DNA of 64,000 nt from Synaphobranchus kaupii (GCA_029718625.1 JAINUF010000027.1:1286676-1350675), one strand, 5' to 3'; counted from the first letter of the stretch, positions 10,328 to 24,723 are shown. Program-made: numbers and translations. Notes: generated by a model from the letters alone, not told the origin.

Positions 10328-11237
10328 GTGCCACAGCTCAGAACAGCACCAGCACCAGTGCACAACTCAGGACAGCACCAGCAGAGGCACCAGCAGTGCC
10401 ACAGCTCAGAACAGCACCAGCAGAGGCACCAGCAGTGCCACAGCTCAGAACAGCACCAGTGCCACAGCTCATAACAGCACCAGCAGAGGCACCAGCAGTG
10501 CCACAGCTCAGAACGGCACCAGCACCAGTGCCACAGCTCAGAACAGCACCAGCAGAGGCACCAGCAGTGCCACAGCTCAGAACAGCACCAGCACCAGTGC
10601 CACAGCTCAGAACAGCACCAGCAGAGGGACCAGCAGTGCCACAGCTCAGAACGGCACCAGCACCAGTGCCACAGCTCAGAACAGCACCAGAAGAGGACCA
10701 GCAGTAGTGCCACAGCTCAGAACAGCACCAGCAGAGGCACCAGCAGTGCCACAGCTCAGAACAGCACCAGCAGAGGCACCAGCAGTGCCACAGCTCAGAA
10801 CAGCACCAGCAGAGGCACCAGCAGTGCCACAGCTCAGAACAGCACCAGCAGAGGCACCAGCACCAGTGCCACAGCTCAGAACAGCACCAGCAGAGGCACC
10901 AGCAGTGCCACAGCTCAGAACAGCACCAGCACCTGTGCCACAGCTCAGAACAGCAGCAGCACCAGTGCCAGAGCTCAAAACAGCAGCATTACATTACATT
11001 ACATTCATTTAGCAGACGCTTTTATCCAAAGCGACGTACAGTAAGTGCATACAGAGAAATCATCAAGATCACTACAGAACAGACAAAGCACATCCTTCCC
11101 ATAATGTAGCAGCTATCCCTAGCAATGAACGTCGACTGTAGTTCACAGTAAGCTCTGGGCAAATCAGCAACACCACACTTCCATTCCAAATACTATTATA
11201 AACAATAATAAACAGACAGGAAAACACAGCAGCACCA
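10328..11237. repeat. Higher-order unit, 910 bp (912 type with indels)
   Basis: This is a standard block missing a c near 10361 and a g near 10695, with a 3-copy spacer. Confidence 0.9.
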
Positions 11238-12297
11238 GTGCCACAGCTCAGAACAGCACCAGCACCAGTGCCACAACTCAGGACAGCACCAGCAGAGGCA
11301 CCAGCAGTGCCACAGCTCAGAACAGCACAGCAGAGGCACCAGCAGTGCCACAGCTCAGAACAGCACCAGTGCCACAGCTCATAACAGCACCAGCAGAGGC
11401 ACCAGCAGTGCCACAGCTCAGAACGGCACCAGCACCAGTGCCACAGCTCAGAACAGCACCAGCAGAGGCACCAGCAGTGCCACAGCTCAGAACAGCACCA
11501 GCACCAGTGCCACAGCTCAGAACAGCACCAGCAGAGGGACCAGCAGTGCCCACAGCTCAGAACGGCACCAGCACCAGTGCCACAGCTCAGAACAGCACCA
11601 GAAGAGGGACCAGCAGTAGTGCCACAGCTCAGAACAGCACCAGCAGAGGCACCAGCAGTGCCACAGCTCAGAACAGCACCAGCAGAGGCACCAGCAGTGC
11701 CACAGCTCAGAACAGCACCAGCAGAGGCACCAGCAGTGCCACAGCTCAGAACAGCACCAGCACCAGTGCCACAGCTCAGAACAGCACCAGCAGAGGGACC
11801 AGCAGTGCCACAGCTCAGAACGGCACCAGCACCAGTGCCACAGCTCAGAACAGCACCAGAAGAGGGACCAGCAGTAGTGCCACAGCTCAGAACAGCAGCA
11901 GCAGAGGCACCAGCAGTGCCACAGCTCAGAACAGCACCAGCAGAGGCACCAGCAGTGCCACAGCTCAGAACACCACCAGCACCTGTGCCACAGCTCAGAA
12001 CAGCAGCAGCACCAGTGCCAGAGCTCAAAACAGCAGCATTACATTACATTACATTACATTACATTCATTTAGCAGACGCTTTTATCCAAAGCGACGTACA
12101 GTAAGTGCATACAGAGAAATCATCAAGATCACTACAGAACAGACAAAGCACATCCTTCCCATAATGTAGCAGCTATCCCTAGCAATGAACGTCGACTGTA
12201 GTTCACAGTAAGCTCTGGGCAAATCAGCAACACCACACTTCCATTCCAAATACTATTATAAACAATAATAAACAGACAGGAAAACACAGCAGCACCA
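11238..12297. repeat. Higher-order unit, 1060 bp, internal block duplication
   Basis: The monomer run ending in agtagtgcc occurs twice, so the aagaggg marker appears near 11599 and 11859. The block ends with the AACACC variant. Length changes occur near 11330 (-c) and 11550 (+c), the last two of the indel-rich zone. A 5-copy spacer follows. Its clean twin lies at 32869. Confidence 0.9.
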
Positions 12298-13049
12298 GTG
12301 CCACAGCTCAGAACAGCACCAGCACCAGTGCCACAGCTCAGGACAGCACCAGCAGAGGCACCAGCAGTGCCACAGCTCAGAACAGCACCAGCAGAGGCAC
12401 CAGCACCAGTGCCACAGCTCAGAACAGCACCAGCAGAGGCACCAGCAGTGCCACAGCTCAGAACAGCACCAGCAGAGGGACCAGCAGTGCCACAGCTCAG
12501 AACGGCACCAGCACCAGTGCCACAGCTCAGAACAGCACCAGCAGAGGGACTAGCAGTAGTGCCACAGCTCAGAACAGCACCAGCAGAGGCACCAGCAGTG
12601 CCACAGCTCAGAACAGCACCAGCAGAGGCACCAGCAGTGCCACAGCTCAGAAAAGCACCAGCAGAGGCACCAGCACCAGTGCCACAGCTCAGAACAGCAC
12701 CAGCAGAGGCACCAGCAGTGCCACAGCTCAGAACAGCACCAGCACCTGTGCCACAGCTCAGAACAGCAGCAGCACCAGTGCCAGAGCTCAAAACATTACA
12801 TTACATTACATTACATTCATTTAGCAGACGCTTTTATCCAAAGCGACGTACAGTAAGTGCATACAGAGAAATCATCAAGATCACTACAGAACAGACAAAG
12901 CACATCCTTCCCATAATGTAGCAGCTATCCCTAGCAATGAACGTCGACTGTAGTTCACAGTAAGCTCTGGGCAAATCAGCAACACCACACTTCCATTCCA
13001 AATACTATTATAAACAATAATAAACAGACAGGAAAACACAGCAGCACCA
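12298..13049. repeat. Higher-order unit, 752 bp
   Basis: This is the second 752-type copy, with ggactagcag, gaaaagcacc and a 4-copy spacer lacking cagcagc. Confidence 0.93.
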
Positions 13050-14018
13050 GTGCCACAGCTCAGAACAGCACCAGCACCAGTGCCACAGCTCAGAACAGCA
13101 CCAGCACCAGTGCCACAACTCAGGACAGCACCAGCAGAGGCACCAGCAGTGCCACAGCTCAGAACAGCACCAGCAGAGGCACCAGCAGTGCCACAGCTCA
13201 GAACAGCACCAGTGCCACAGCTCATAACAGCACCAGCAGAGGCACCAGCAGTGCCACAGCTCAGAACGGCACCAGCACCAGTGCCACAGCTCAGAACAGC
13301 ACCAGCAGAGGCACCAGCAGTGCCACAGCTCAGAACGGCACCAGCACCAGTGCCACAGCTCAGAACAGCACCAGCAGAGGGACCAGCAGTGCCACAGCTC
13401 AGAACGGCACCAGCACCAGTGCCACAGCTCAGAACAGCACCAGCAGAGGCACCAGCAGTGCCACAGCTCAGAACGGCACCAGCACCAGTGCCACAGCTCA
13501 GAACAGCACCAGCAGAGGCACCAGCAGTGCCACAGCTCAGAACAGCACCAGCAGAGGCACCAGCAGTGCCACAGCTCAGAACAGCACCAGCAGAGGCACC
13601 AGCAGTGCCACAGCTCAGAACAGCACCAGCAGAGGCACCAGCACCAGTGCCACAGCTCAGAACAGCACCAGCAGAGGCACCAGCAGTGCCACAGCTCAGA
13701 ACAGCACCAGCACCTGTGCCACAGCTCAGAACAGCAGCAGCACCAGTGCCAGAGCTCAAAACAGCAGCATTACATTACATTACATTAATTTAGCAGACGC
13801 TTTTATCCAAAGCGACGTACAGTAACTGCATACAGAGAAATCATCAAGATCACTACAGAACAGACAAAGCACATCCTTCCCATAATGTAGCAGCTATCCC
13901 TAGCAATGAACGTCGACTGTAGTTCACAGTAAGCTCTGGGCAAATCAGCAACACCACACTTCCATTCCAAATACTATTATAAACAATAATAAACAGACAG
14001 GAAAACACAGCAGCACCA
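13050..14018. repeat. Higher-order unit, 969 bp
   Basis: This is a 969-type block. The 3-copy spacer has a private change (cattaattt near 13790) and the gtaactgc variant near 13823. Confidence 0.93.
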
Positions 14019-15193
14019 GTGCCACAGCTCAGAACAGCACCAGCACCAGTGCCACAGCTCAGGACAGCACCAGCAGTGCCACAGCTCAGAACAGCACCAG
14101 CAGAGGCACCAGCAGTGCCACAGCTCAGAACAGCACCAGCACCAGTGCCACAACTCATAACAGCACCAGCAGAGGCACCAGCAGTGCCACAGCTCAGAAC
14201 GGCACCAGCACCAGTGCCACAGCTCAGAACAGCACCAGCAGAGGCACCAGCAGTGCCACAGCTCAGAACAGCACCAGCACCAGTGCCACAGCTCAGAACA
14301 GCACCAGCAGAGGGACCAGCAGTAGTGCCACAGCTCAGAACAGCACCAGCAGAGGCACCAGCAGTGCCACAGCTCAGAACAGCACCAGCAGAGGCACCAG
14401 CAGTGCCACAGCTCAGAACAGCACCAGCAGAGGCACCAGCACCAGTGCCACAGCTCAGAACAGCACCAGCAGAGGCACCAGCAGTGCCACAGCTCAGAAC
14501 GGCACCAGCACCAGTGCCACAGCTCAGAACAGCACCAGCAGAGGCACCAGCAGTGCCACAGCTCAGAACAGCACCAGCACCAGTGCCACAGCTCAGAACA
14601 GCACCAGCAGAGGCACCAGCAGTGCCACAGCTCAGAACAGCACCAGCAGAGGCACCAGCACCAGTGCCACAGCTCAGAACAGCACCAGCAGAGGCACCAG
14701 CAGTGCCACAGCTCAGAAAAGCACCAGCAGAGGCACCAGCAGTGCCACAGCTCAGAACAGCACCAGCAGAGGCACCAGCAGTGCCACAGCTCAGAAAAGC
14801 ACCAGCAGAGGCACCAGCACCAGTGCCACAGCTCAGAACAGCACCAGCAGAGGCACCAGCAGTGCCACAGCTCAGAACAGCACCAGCACCTGTGCCACAG
14901 CTCAGAACAGCAGCAGCACCAGTGCCAGAGCTCAAAACATTACATTACATTACATTACATTCATTTAGCAGACGCTTTTATCCAAAGCGACGTACAGTAA
15001 GTGCATACAGAGAAATCATCAAGATCACTACAGAACAGACAAAGCACATCCTTCCCATAATGTAGCAGCTATCCCTAGCAATGAACGTCGACTGTAGTTC
15101 ACAGTAAGCTCTGGGCAAATCAGCAACACCACACTTCCATTCCAAATACTATTATAAACAATAATAAACAGACAGGAAAACACAGCAGCACCA
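14019..15193. repeat. Higher-order unit, 1175 bp, hybrid
   Basis: The start is 1096-type (27-bp second monomer) and the end is 752-type. The end carries gaaaagcacc twice and a 4-copy spacer without cagcagc. This is best read as an exchange between the two classes. Confidence 0.92.
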
Positions 15194-16162
15194 GTGCCAC
15201 AGCTCAGAACAGCACCAGCACCAGTGCCACAGCTCAGAACAGCACCAGCACCAGTGCCACAACTCAGGACAGCACCAGCAGAGGCACCAGCAGTGCCACA
15301 GCTCAGAACAGCACCAGCAGAGGCACCAGCAGTGCCACAGCTCAGAACAGCACCAGTGCCACAGCTCATAACAGCACCAGCAGAGGCACCAGCAGTGCCA
15401 CAGCTCAGAACGGCACCAGCACCAGTGCCACAGCTCAGAACAGCACCAGCAGAGGCACCAGCAGTGCCACAGCTCAGAACGGCACCAGCACCAGTGCCAC
15501 AGCTCAGAACAGCACCAGCAGAGGGACCAGCAGTGCCACAGCTCAGAACGGCACCAGCACCAGTGCCACAGCTCAGAACAGCACCAGCAGAGGCACCAGC
15601 AGTGCCACAGCTCAGAACGGCACCAGCACCAGTGCCACAGCTCAGAACAGCACCAGCAGAGGCACCAGCAGTGCCACAGCTCAGAACAGCACCAGCAGAG
15701 GCACCAGCAGTGCCACAGCTCAGAACAGCACCAGCAGAGGCACCAGCAGTGCCACAGCTCAGAACAGCACCAGCAGAGGCACCAGCACCAGTGCCACAGC
15801 TCAGAACAGCACCAGCAGAGGCACCAGCAGTGCCACAGCTCAGAACAGCACCAGCACCTGTGCCACAGCTCAGAACAGCAGCAGCACCAGTGCCAGAGCT
15901 CAAAACAGCAGCATTACATTACATTACATTCATTTAGCAGACGCTTTTATCCAAAGCGACGTACAGTAACTGCATACAGAGAAATCATCAAGATCACTAC
16001 AGAACAGACAAAGCACATCCTTCCCATAATGTAGCAGCTATCCCTAGCAATGAACGTCGACTGTAGTTCACAGTAAGCTCTGGGCAAATCAGCAACACCA
16101 CACTTCCATTCCAAATACTATTATAAACAATAATAAACAGACAGGAAAACACAGCAGCACCA
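15194..16162. repeat. Higher-order unit, 969 bp
   Basis: This is a 969-type block with a 3-copy spacer and the gtaactgc variant near 15969. Confidence 0.93.
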
Positions 16163-17189
16163 GTGCCACAGCTCAGAACAGCACCAGCACCAGTGCCACA
16201 GCTCAGGACAGCACCAGCAGTGCCACAGCTCAGAACAGCACCAGCAGAGGCACCAGCAGTGCCACAGCTCAGAACAGCACCAGCACCAGTGCCACAACTC
16301 ATAACAGCACCAGCAGAGGCACCAGCAGTGCCACAGCTCAGAACGGCACCAGCACCAGTGCCACAGCTCAGAACAGCACCAGCAGAGGCACCAGCAGTGC
16401 CACAGCTCAGAACAGCACCAGCACCAGTGCCACAGCTCAGAACAGCACCAGCAGAGGGACCAGCAGTAGTGCCACAGCTCAGAACAGCACCAGCAGAGGC
16501 ACCAGCAGTGCCACAGCTCAGAACAGCACCAGCAGAGGCACCAGCAGTGCCACAGCTCAGAACAGCACCAGCAGAGGCACCAGCACCAGTGCCACAGCTC
16601 AGAACAGCACCAGCAGAGGCACCAGCAGTGCCACAGCTCAGAACGGCACCAGCACCAGTGCCACAGCTCAGAACAGCACCAGCAGAGGCACCAGCAGTGC
16701 CACAGCTCAGAACAGCACCAGCACCAGTGCCACAGCTCAGAACAGCACCAGCAGAGGCACCAGCAGTGCCACAGCTCAGAACAGCACCAGCAGAGGCACC
16801 AGCACCAGTGCCACAGCTCAGAACAGCACCAGCAGAGGCACCAGCAGTGCCACAGCTCAGAACAGCACCAGCACCTGTGCCACAGCTCAGAACAGCAGCA
16901 GCACCAGTGCCAGAGCTCAAAACAGCAGCATTACATTACATTACATTACATTACATTCATTTAGCAGACGCTTTTATCCAAAGCGACGTACAGTAAGTGC
17001 ATACAGAGAAATCATCAAGATCACTACAGAACAGACAAAGCACATCCTTCCCATAATGTAGCAGCTATCCCTAGCAATGAACGTCGACTGTAGTTCACAG
17101 TAAGCTCTGGGCAAATCAGCAACACCACACTTCCATTCCAAATACTATTATAAACAATAATAAACAGACAGGAAAACACAGCAGCACCA
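16163..17189. repeat. Higher-order unit, 1027 bp
   Basis: This is the 1096 type lacking one 39-bp plus one 30-bp monomer (69 bp) before the agtagtgcc monomer. The spacer is the 5-copy form. Confidence 0.93.
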
Positions 17190-18258
17190 GTGCCACAGCT
17201 CAGAACAGCACCAGCACCAGTGCCACAGCTCAGGACAGCACCAGCAGAGGCACCAGCAGTGCCACAGCTCAGAACAGCACCAGCAGAGGCACCAGCAGTG
17301 CCACAGCTCAGAACAGCACCAGCACCAGTGCCACAACTCATAACAGCACCAGCAGAGGCACCAGCAGTGCCACAGCTCAGAACGGCACCAGCACCAGTGC
17401 CACAGCTCAGAACAGCACCAGCAGAGGCACCAGCGGTGCCACAGCTCAGAACAGCACCAGCACCAGTGCCACAGCTCAGAACAGCACCAGCAGAGGGACC
17501 AGCAGTGCCACAGCTCAGAACGGCACCAGCACCAGTGCCACAGCTCAGAACAGCACCAGCAGAGGGACCAGCAGTAGTGCCACAGCTCAGAACAGCACCA
17601 GCAGAGGCACCAGCAGTGCCACAGCTCAGAACAGCACCAGCAGAGGCACCAGCACCAGTGCCACAGCTCAGAACAGCACCAGCAGAGGCACCAGCAGTGC
17701 CACAGCTCAGAACGGCACCAGCACCAGTGCCACAGCTCAGAACAGCACCAGCAGAGGCACCAGCAGTGCCACAGCTCAGAACAGCACCAGCACCAGTGCC
17801 ACAGCTCAGAACAGCACCAGCAGAGGCACCAGCAGTGCCACAGCTCAGAACAGCACCAGCAGAGGCACCAGCACCAGTGCCACAGCTCAGAACAGCACCA
17901 GCAGAGGCACCAGCAGTGCCACAGCTCAGAACAGCACCAGCACCTGTGCCACAGCTCAGAACAGCAGCAGCACCAGTGCCAGAGCTCAAAACAGCAGCAT
18001 TACATTACATTACATTACATTACATTCATTTAGCAGACGCTTTTATCCAAAGCGACGTACAGTAAGTGCATACAGAGAAATCATCAAGATCACTACAGAA
18101 CAGACAAAGCACATCCTTCCCATAATGTAGCAGCTATCCCTAGCAATGAACGTCGACTGTAGTTCACAGTAAGCTCTGGGCAAATCAGCAACACCACACT
18201 TCCATTCCAAATACTATTATAAACAATAATAAACAGACAGGAAAACACAGCAGCACCA
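17190..18258. repeat. Higher-order unit, 1069 bp; start of a long-range repeat
   Basis: This is the 1108 type lacking one 39-bp monomer, with cagcggtgcc near 17433. It is the first unit of the series that recurs from 40458. The spacer is the 5-copy form. Confidence 0.93.
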
Positions 18259-19170
18259 GTGCCACAGCTCAGAACAGCACCAGCACCAGTGCCACAACTC
18301 AGGACAGCACCAGCAGAGGCACCAGCAGTGCCACAGCTCAGAACAGCACCAGCAGAGGCACCAGCAGTGCCACAGCTCAGAACAGCACCAGTGCCACAGC
18401 TCATAACAGCACCAGCAGAGGCACCAGCAGTGCCACAGCTCAGAACGGCACCAGCACCAGTGCCACAGCTCAGAACAGCACCAGCAGAGGCACCAGCAGT
18501 GCCACAGCTCAGAACAGCACCAGCACCAGTGCCACAGCTCAGAACAGCACCAGCAGAGGGACCAGCAGTGCCACAGCTCAGAACGGCACCAGCACCAGTG
18601 CCACAGCTCAGAACAGCACCAGAAGAGGGACCAGCAGTAGTGCCACAGCTCAGAACAGCACCAGCAGAGGCACCAGCAGTGCCACAGCTCAGAACAGCAC
18701 CAGCAGAGGCACCAGCAGTGCCACAGCTCAGAACAGCACCAGCAGAGGCACCAGCAGTGCCACAGCTCAGAACAGCACCAGCAGAGGCACCAGCACCAGT
18801 GCCACAGCTCAGAACAGCACCAGCAGAGGCACCAGCAGTGCCACAGCTCAGAACAGCACCAGCACCTGTGCCACAGCTCAGAACAGCAGCAGCACCAGTG
18901 CCAGAGCTCAAAACAGCAGCATTACATTACATTACATTCATTTAGCAGACGCTTTTATCCAAAGCGACGTACAGTAAGTGCATACAGAGAAATCATCAAG
19001 ATCACTACAGAACAGACAAAGCACATCCTTCCCATAATGTAGCAGCTATCCCTAGCAATGAACGTCGACTGTAGTTCACAGTAAGCTCTGGGCAAATCAG
19101 CAACACCACACTTCCATTCCAAATACTATTATAAACAATAATAAACAGACAGGAAAACACAGCAGCACCA
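18259..19170. repeat. Higher-order unit, 912 bp
   Basis: This is a standard block with a 3-copy spacer. It appears identical to the next unit. Confidence 0.93.
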
Positions 19171-20082
19171 GTGCCACAGCTCAGAACAGCACCAGCACCA
19201 GTGCCACAACTCAGGACAGCACCAGCAGAGGCACCAGCAGTGCCACAGCTCAGAACAGCACCAGCAGAGGCACCAGCAGTGCCACAGCTCAGAACAGCAC
19301 CAGTGCCACAGCTCATAACAGCACCAGCAGAGGCACCAGCAGTGCCACAGCTCAGAACGGCACCAGCACCAGTGCCACAGCTCAGAACAGCACCAGCAGA
19401 GGCACCAGCAGTGCCACAGCTCAGAACAGCACCAGCACCAGTGCCACAGCTCAGAACAGCACCAGCAGAGGGACCAGCAGTGCCACAGCTCAGAACGGCA
19501 CCAGCACCAGTGCCACAGCTCAGAACAGCACCAGAAGAGGGACCAGCAGTAGTGCCACAGCTCAGAACAGCACCAGCAGAGGCACCAGCAGTGCCACAGC
19601 TCAGAACAGCACCAGCAGAGGCACCAGCAGTGCCACAGCTCAGAACAGCACCAGCAGAGGCACCAGCAGTGCCACAGCTCAGAACAGCACCAGCAGAGGC
19701 ACCAGCACCAGTGCCACAGCTCAGAACAGCACCAGCAGAGGCACCAGCAGTGCCACAGCTCAGAACAGCACCAGCACCTGTGCCACAGCTCAGAACAGCA
19801 GCAGCACCAGTGCCAGAGCTCAAAACAGCAGCATTACATTACATTACATTCATTTAGCAGACGCTTTTATCCAAAGCGACGTACAGTAAGTGCATACAGA
19901 GAAATCATCAAGATCACTACAGAACAGACAAAGCACATCCTTCCCATAATGTAGCAGCTATCCCTAGCAATGAACGTCGACTGTAGTTCACAGTAAGCTC
20001 TGGGCAAATCAGCAACACCACACTTCCATTCCAAATACTATTATAAACAATAATAAACAGACAGGAAAACACAGCAGCACCA
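19171..20082. repeat. Higher-order unit, 912 bp
   Basis: This is a standard block with a 3-copy spacer. Confidence 0.93.
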
Positions 20083-21004
20083 GTGCCACAGCTCAGAACA
20101 GCACCAGCACCAGTGCCACAACTCAGGACAGCACCAGCAGAGGCACCAGCAGTGCCACAGCTCAGAACAGCACCAGCAGAGGCACCAGCAGTGCCACAGC
20201 TCAGAACAGCACCAGTGCCACAGCTCATAACAGCACCAGCAGAGGCACCAGCAGTGCCACAGCTCAGAACGGCACCAGCACCAGTGCCACAGCTCAGAAC
20301 AGCACCAGCAGAGGCACCAGCAGTGCCACAGCTCAGAACAGCACCAGCACCAGTGCCACAGCTCAGAACAGCACCAGCAGAGGGACCAGCAGTGCCACAG
20401 CTCAGAACGGCACCAGCACCAGTGCCACAGCTCAGAACAGCACCAGAAGAGGGACCAGCAGTAGTGCCACAGCTCAGAACAGCACCAGCAGAGGCACCAG
20501 CAGTGCCACAGCTCAGAACAGCACCAGCAGAGGCACCAGCAGTGCCACAGCTCAGAACAGCACCAGCAGAGGCACCAGCAGTGCCACAGCTCAGAACAGC
20601 ACCAGCAGAGGCACCAGCACCAGTGCCACAGCTCAGAACAGCACCAGCAGAGGCACCAGCAGTGCCACAGCTCAGAACAGCACCAGCACCTGTGCCACAG
20701 CTCAGAACAGCAGCAGCACCAGTGCCAGAGCTCAAAACAGCAGCATTACATTACATTACATTACATTACATTCATTTAGCAGACGCTTTTATCCAAAGCG
20801 ACGTACAGTAACTGCATACAGAGAAATCATCAAGATCACTACAGAACAGACAAAGCACATCCTTCCCATAATGTAGCAGCTATCCCTAGCAATGAACGTC
20901 GACTGTAGTTCACAGTAAGCTCTGGGCAAATCAGCAACACCACACTTCCATTCCAAATACTATTATAAACAATAATAAACAGACAGGAAAACACAGCAGC
21001 ACCA
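20083..21004. repeat. Higher-order unit, 922 bp
   Basis: This is a standard block. The 5-copy spacer has the gtaactgc variant near 20811. Confidence 0.93.
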
Positions 21005-22100
21005 GTGCCACAGCTCAGAACAGCACCAGCACCAGTGCCACAGCTCAGGACAGCACCAGCAGTGCCACAGCTCAGAACAGCACCAGCAGAGGCACCAGCA
21101 GTGCCACAGCTCAGAACAGCACCAGCACCAGTGCCACAACTCATAACAGCACCAGCAGAGGCACCAGCAGTGCCACAGCTCAGAACGGCACCAGCACCAG
21201 TGCCACAGCTCAGAACAGCACCAGCAGAGGCACCAGCGGTGCCACAGCTCAGAACAGCACCAGCACCAGTGCCACAGCTCAGAACAGCACCAGCAGAGGG
21301 ACCAGCAGTGCCACAGCTCAGAACGGCACCAGCACCAGTGCCACAGCTCAGAACAGCACCAGCAGAGGGACCAGCAGTAGTGCCACAGCTCAGAACAGCA
21401 CCAGCAGAGGCACCAGCAGTGCCACAGCTCAGAACAGCACCAGCAGAGGCACCAGCAGTGCCACAGCTCAGAACAGCACCAGCAGAGGCACCAGCACCAG
21501 TGCCACAGCTCAGAACAGCACCAGCAGAGGCACCAGCAGTGCCACAGCTCAGAACGGCACCAGCACCAGTGCCACAGCTCAGAACAGCACCAGCAGAGGC
21601 ACCAGCAGTGCCACAGCTCAGAACAGCACCAGCACCAGTGCCACAGCTCAGAACAGCACCAGCAGAGGCACCAGCAGTGCCACAGCTCAGAACAGCACCA
21701 GCAGAGGCACCAGCACCAGTGCCACAGCTCAGAACAGCACCAGCAGAGGCACCAGCAGTGCCACAGCTCAGAACAGCACCAGCACCTGTGCCACAGCTCA
21801 GAACAGCAGCAGCACCAGTGCCAGATCTCAAAACAGCAGCATTACATTACATTACATTACATTACATTCATTTAGCAGACGCTTTTATCCAAAGCGACGT
21901 ACAGTAAGTGCATACAGAGAAATCATCAAGATCACTACAGAACAGACAAAGCACATCCTTCCCATAATGTAGCAGCTATCCCTAGCAATGAACGTCGACT
22001 GTAGTTCACAGTAAGCTCTGGGCAAATCAGCAACACCACACTTCCATTCCAAATACTATTATAAACAATAATAAACAGACAGGAAAACACAGCAGCACCA
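21005..22100. repeat. Higher-order unit, 1096 bp, AGATCT variant
   Basis: The second monomer is 27 bp, cagcggtgcc is present, and the block ends in agatctcaaaa near 21824. The spacer is the 5-copy form. The counterpart lies exactly 23268 bp downstream at 44273. Confidence 0.93.
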
Positions 22101-23012
22101 GTGCCACAGCTCAGAACAGCACCAGCACCAGTGCCACAACTCAGGACAGCACCAGCAGAGGCACCAGCAGTGCCACAGCTCAGAACAGCACCAGCAGAGG
22201 CACCAGCAGTGCCACAGCTCAGAACAGCACCAGTGCCACAGCTCATAACAGCACCAGCAGAGGCACCAGCAGTGCCACAGCTCAGAACGGCACCAGCACC
22301 AGTGCCACAGCTCAGAACAGCACCAGCAGAGGCACCAGCAGTGCCACAGCTCAGAACAGCACCAGCACCAGTGCCACAGCTCAGAACAGCACCAGCAGAG
22401 GGACCAGCAGTGCCACAGCTCAGAACGGCACCAGCACCAGTGCCACAGCTCAGAACAGCACCAGAAGAGGGACCAGCAGTAGTGCCACAGCTCAGAACAG
22501 CACCAGCAGAGGCACCAGCAGTGCCACAGCTCAGAACAGCACCAGCAGAGGCACCAGCAGTGCCACAGCTCAGAACAGCACCAGCAGAGGCACCAGCAGT
22601 GCCACAGCTCAGAACAGCACCAGCAGAGGCACCAGCACCAGTGCCACAGCTCAGAACAGCACCAGCAGAGGCACCAGCAGTGCCACAGCTCAGAACAGCA
22701 CCAGCACCTGTGCCACAGCTCAGAACAGCAGCAGCACCAGTGCCAGAGCTCAAAACAGCAGCATTACATTACATTACATTCATTTAGCAGACGCTTTTAT
22801 CCAAAGCGACGTACAGTAAGTGCATACAGAGAAATCATCAAGATCACTACAGAACAGACAAAGCACATCCTTCCCATAATGTAGCAGCTATCCCTAGCAA
22901 TGAACGTCGACTGTAGTTCACAGTAAGCTCTGGGCAAATCAGCAACACCACACTTCCATTCCAAATACTATTATAAACAATAATAAACAGACAGGAAAAC
23001 ACAGCAGCACCA
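22101..23012. repeat. Higher-order unit, 912 bp
   Basis: This is a standard block with a 3-copy spacer. Confidence 0.93.
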
Positions 23013-23934
23013 GTGCCACAGCTCAGAACAGCACCAGCACCAGTGCCACAACTCAGGACAGCACCAGCAGAGGCACCAGCAGTGCCACAGCTCAGAACAG
23101 CACCAGCAGAGGCACCAGCAGTGCCACAGCTCAGAACAGCACCAGTGCCACAGCTCATAACAGCACCAGCAGAGGCACCAGCAGTGCCACAGCTCAGAAC
23201 GGCACCAGCACCAGTGCCACAGCTCAGAACAGCACCAGCAGAGGCACCAGCAGTGCCACAGCTCAGAACAGCACCAGCACCAGTGCCACAGCTCAGAACA
23301 GCACCAGCAGAGGGACCAGCAGTGCCACAGCTCAGAACGGCACCAGCACCAGTGCCACAGCTCAGAACAGCACCAGAAGAGGGACCAGCAGTAGTGCCAC
23401 AGCTCAGAACAGCACCAGCAGAGGCACCAGCAGTGCCACAGCTCAGAACAGCACCAGCAGAGGCACCAGCAGTGCCACAGCTCAGAACAGCACCAGCAGA
23501 GGCACCAGCAGTGCCACAGCTCAGAACAGCACCAGCAGAGGCACCAGCACCAGTGCCACAGCTCAGAACAGCACCAGCAGAGGCACCAGCAGTGCCACAG
23601 CTCAGAACAGCACCAGCACCTGTGCCACAGCTCAGAACAGCAGCAGCACCAGTGCCAGAGCTCAAAACAGCAGCATTACATTACATTACATTACATTACA
23701 TTCATTTAGCAGACGCTTTTATCCAAAGCGACGTACAGTAACTGCATACAGAGAAATCATCAAGATCACTACAGAACAGACAAAGCACATCCTTCCCATA
23801 ATGTAGCAGCTATCCCTAGCAATGAACGTCGACTGTAGTTCACAGTAAGCTCTGGGCAAATCAGCAACACCACACTTCCATTCCAAATACTATTATAAAC
23901 AATAATAAACAGACAGGAAAACACAGCAGCACCA
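23013..23934. repeat. Higher-order unit, 922 bp
   Basis: This is a standard block. The 5-copy spacer has the gtaactgc variant near 23711. Confidence 0.93.
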
Positions 23935-24723
23935 GTGCCACAGCTCAGAACAACACCAGCACCAGTGCCACAGCTCAGGACAGCACCAGCAGTGCCACAG
24001 CTCAGAACAGCACCAGCAGAGGCACCAGCAGTGCCACAGCTCAGAACAGCACCAGCACCAGTGCCACAACTCATAACAGCACCAGCAGAGGCACCAGCAG
24101 TGCCACAGCTCAGAACGGCACCAGCACCAGTGCCACAGCTCAGAACAGCACCAGCAGAGGCACCAGCAGTGCCACAGCTCAGAACAGCACCAGCACCAGT
24201 GCCACAGCTCAGAACAGCACCAGCAGAGGGACCAGCAGTGCCACAGCTCAGAACGGCACCAGCACCAGTGCCACAGCTCAGAACAGCACCAGCAGAGGGA
24301 CCAGCAGTAGTGCCACAGCTCAGAACAGCACCAGCAGAGGCACCAGCACCAGTGCCACAGCTCAGAACAGCACCAGCAGAGGCACCAGCAGTGCCACAGC
24401 TCAGAACAGCACCAGCACCTGTGCCACAGCTCAGAACAGCAGCAGCACCAGTGCCAGAGCTCAAAACAGCAGCATTACATTACATTACATTCATTTAGCA
24501 GACGCTTTTATCCAAAGCGACGTACAGTAAGTGCATACAGAGAAATCATCAAGATCACTACAGAACAGACAAAGCACATCCTTCCCATAATGTAGCAGCT
24601 ATCCCTAGCAATGAACGTCGACTGTAGTTCACAGTAAGCTCTGGGCAAATCAGCAACACCACACTTCCATTCCAAATACTATTATAAACAATAATAAACA
24701 GACAGGAAAACACAGCAGCACCA
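23935..24723. repeat. Higher-order unit, 789 bp, internally deleted
   Basis: The start is 1096-type with a private gaacaacacc near 23951. About 297 bp of monomers after the agtagtgcc monomer are missing. The spacer is the 3-copy form. It has no counterpart in the downstream long-range copy. Confidence 0.93.
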
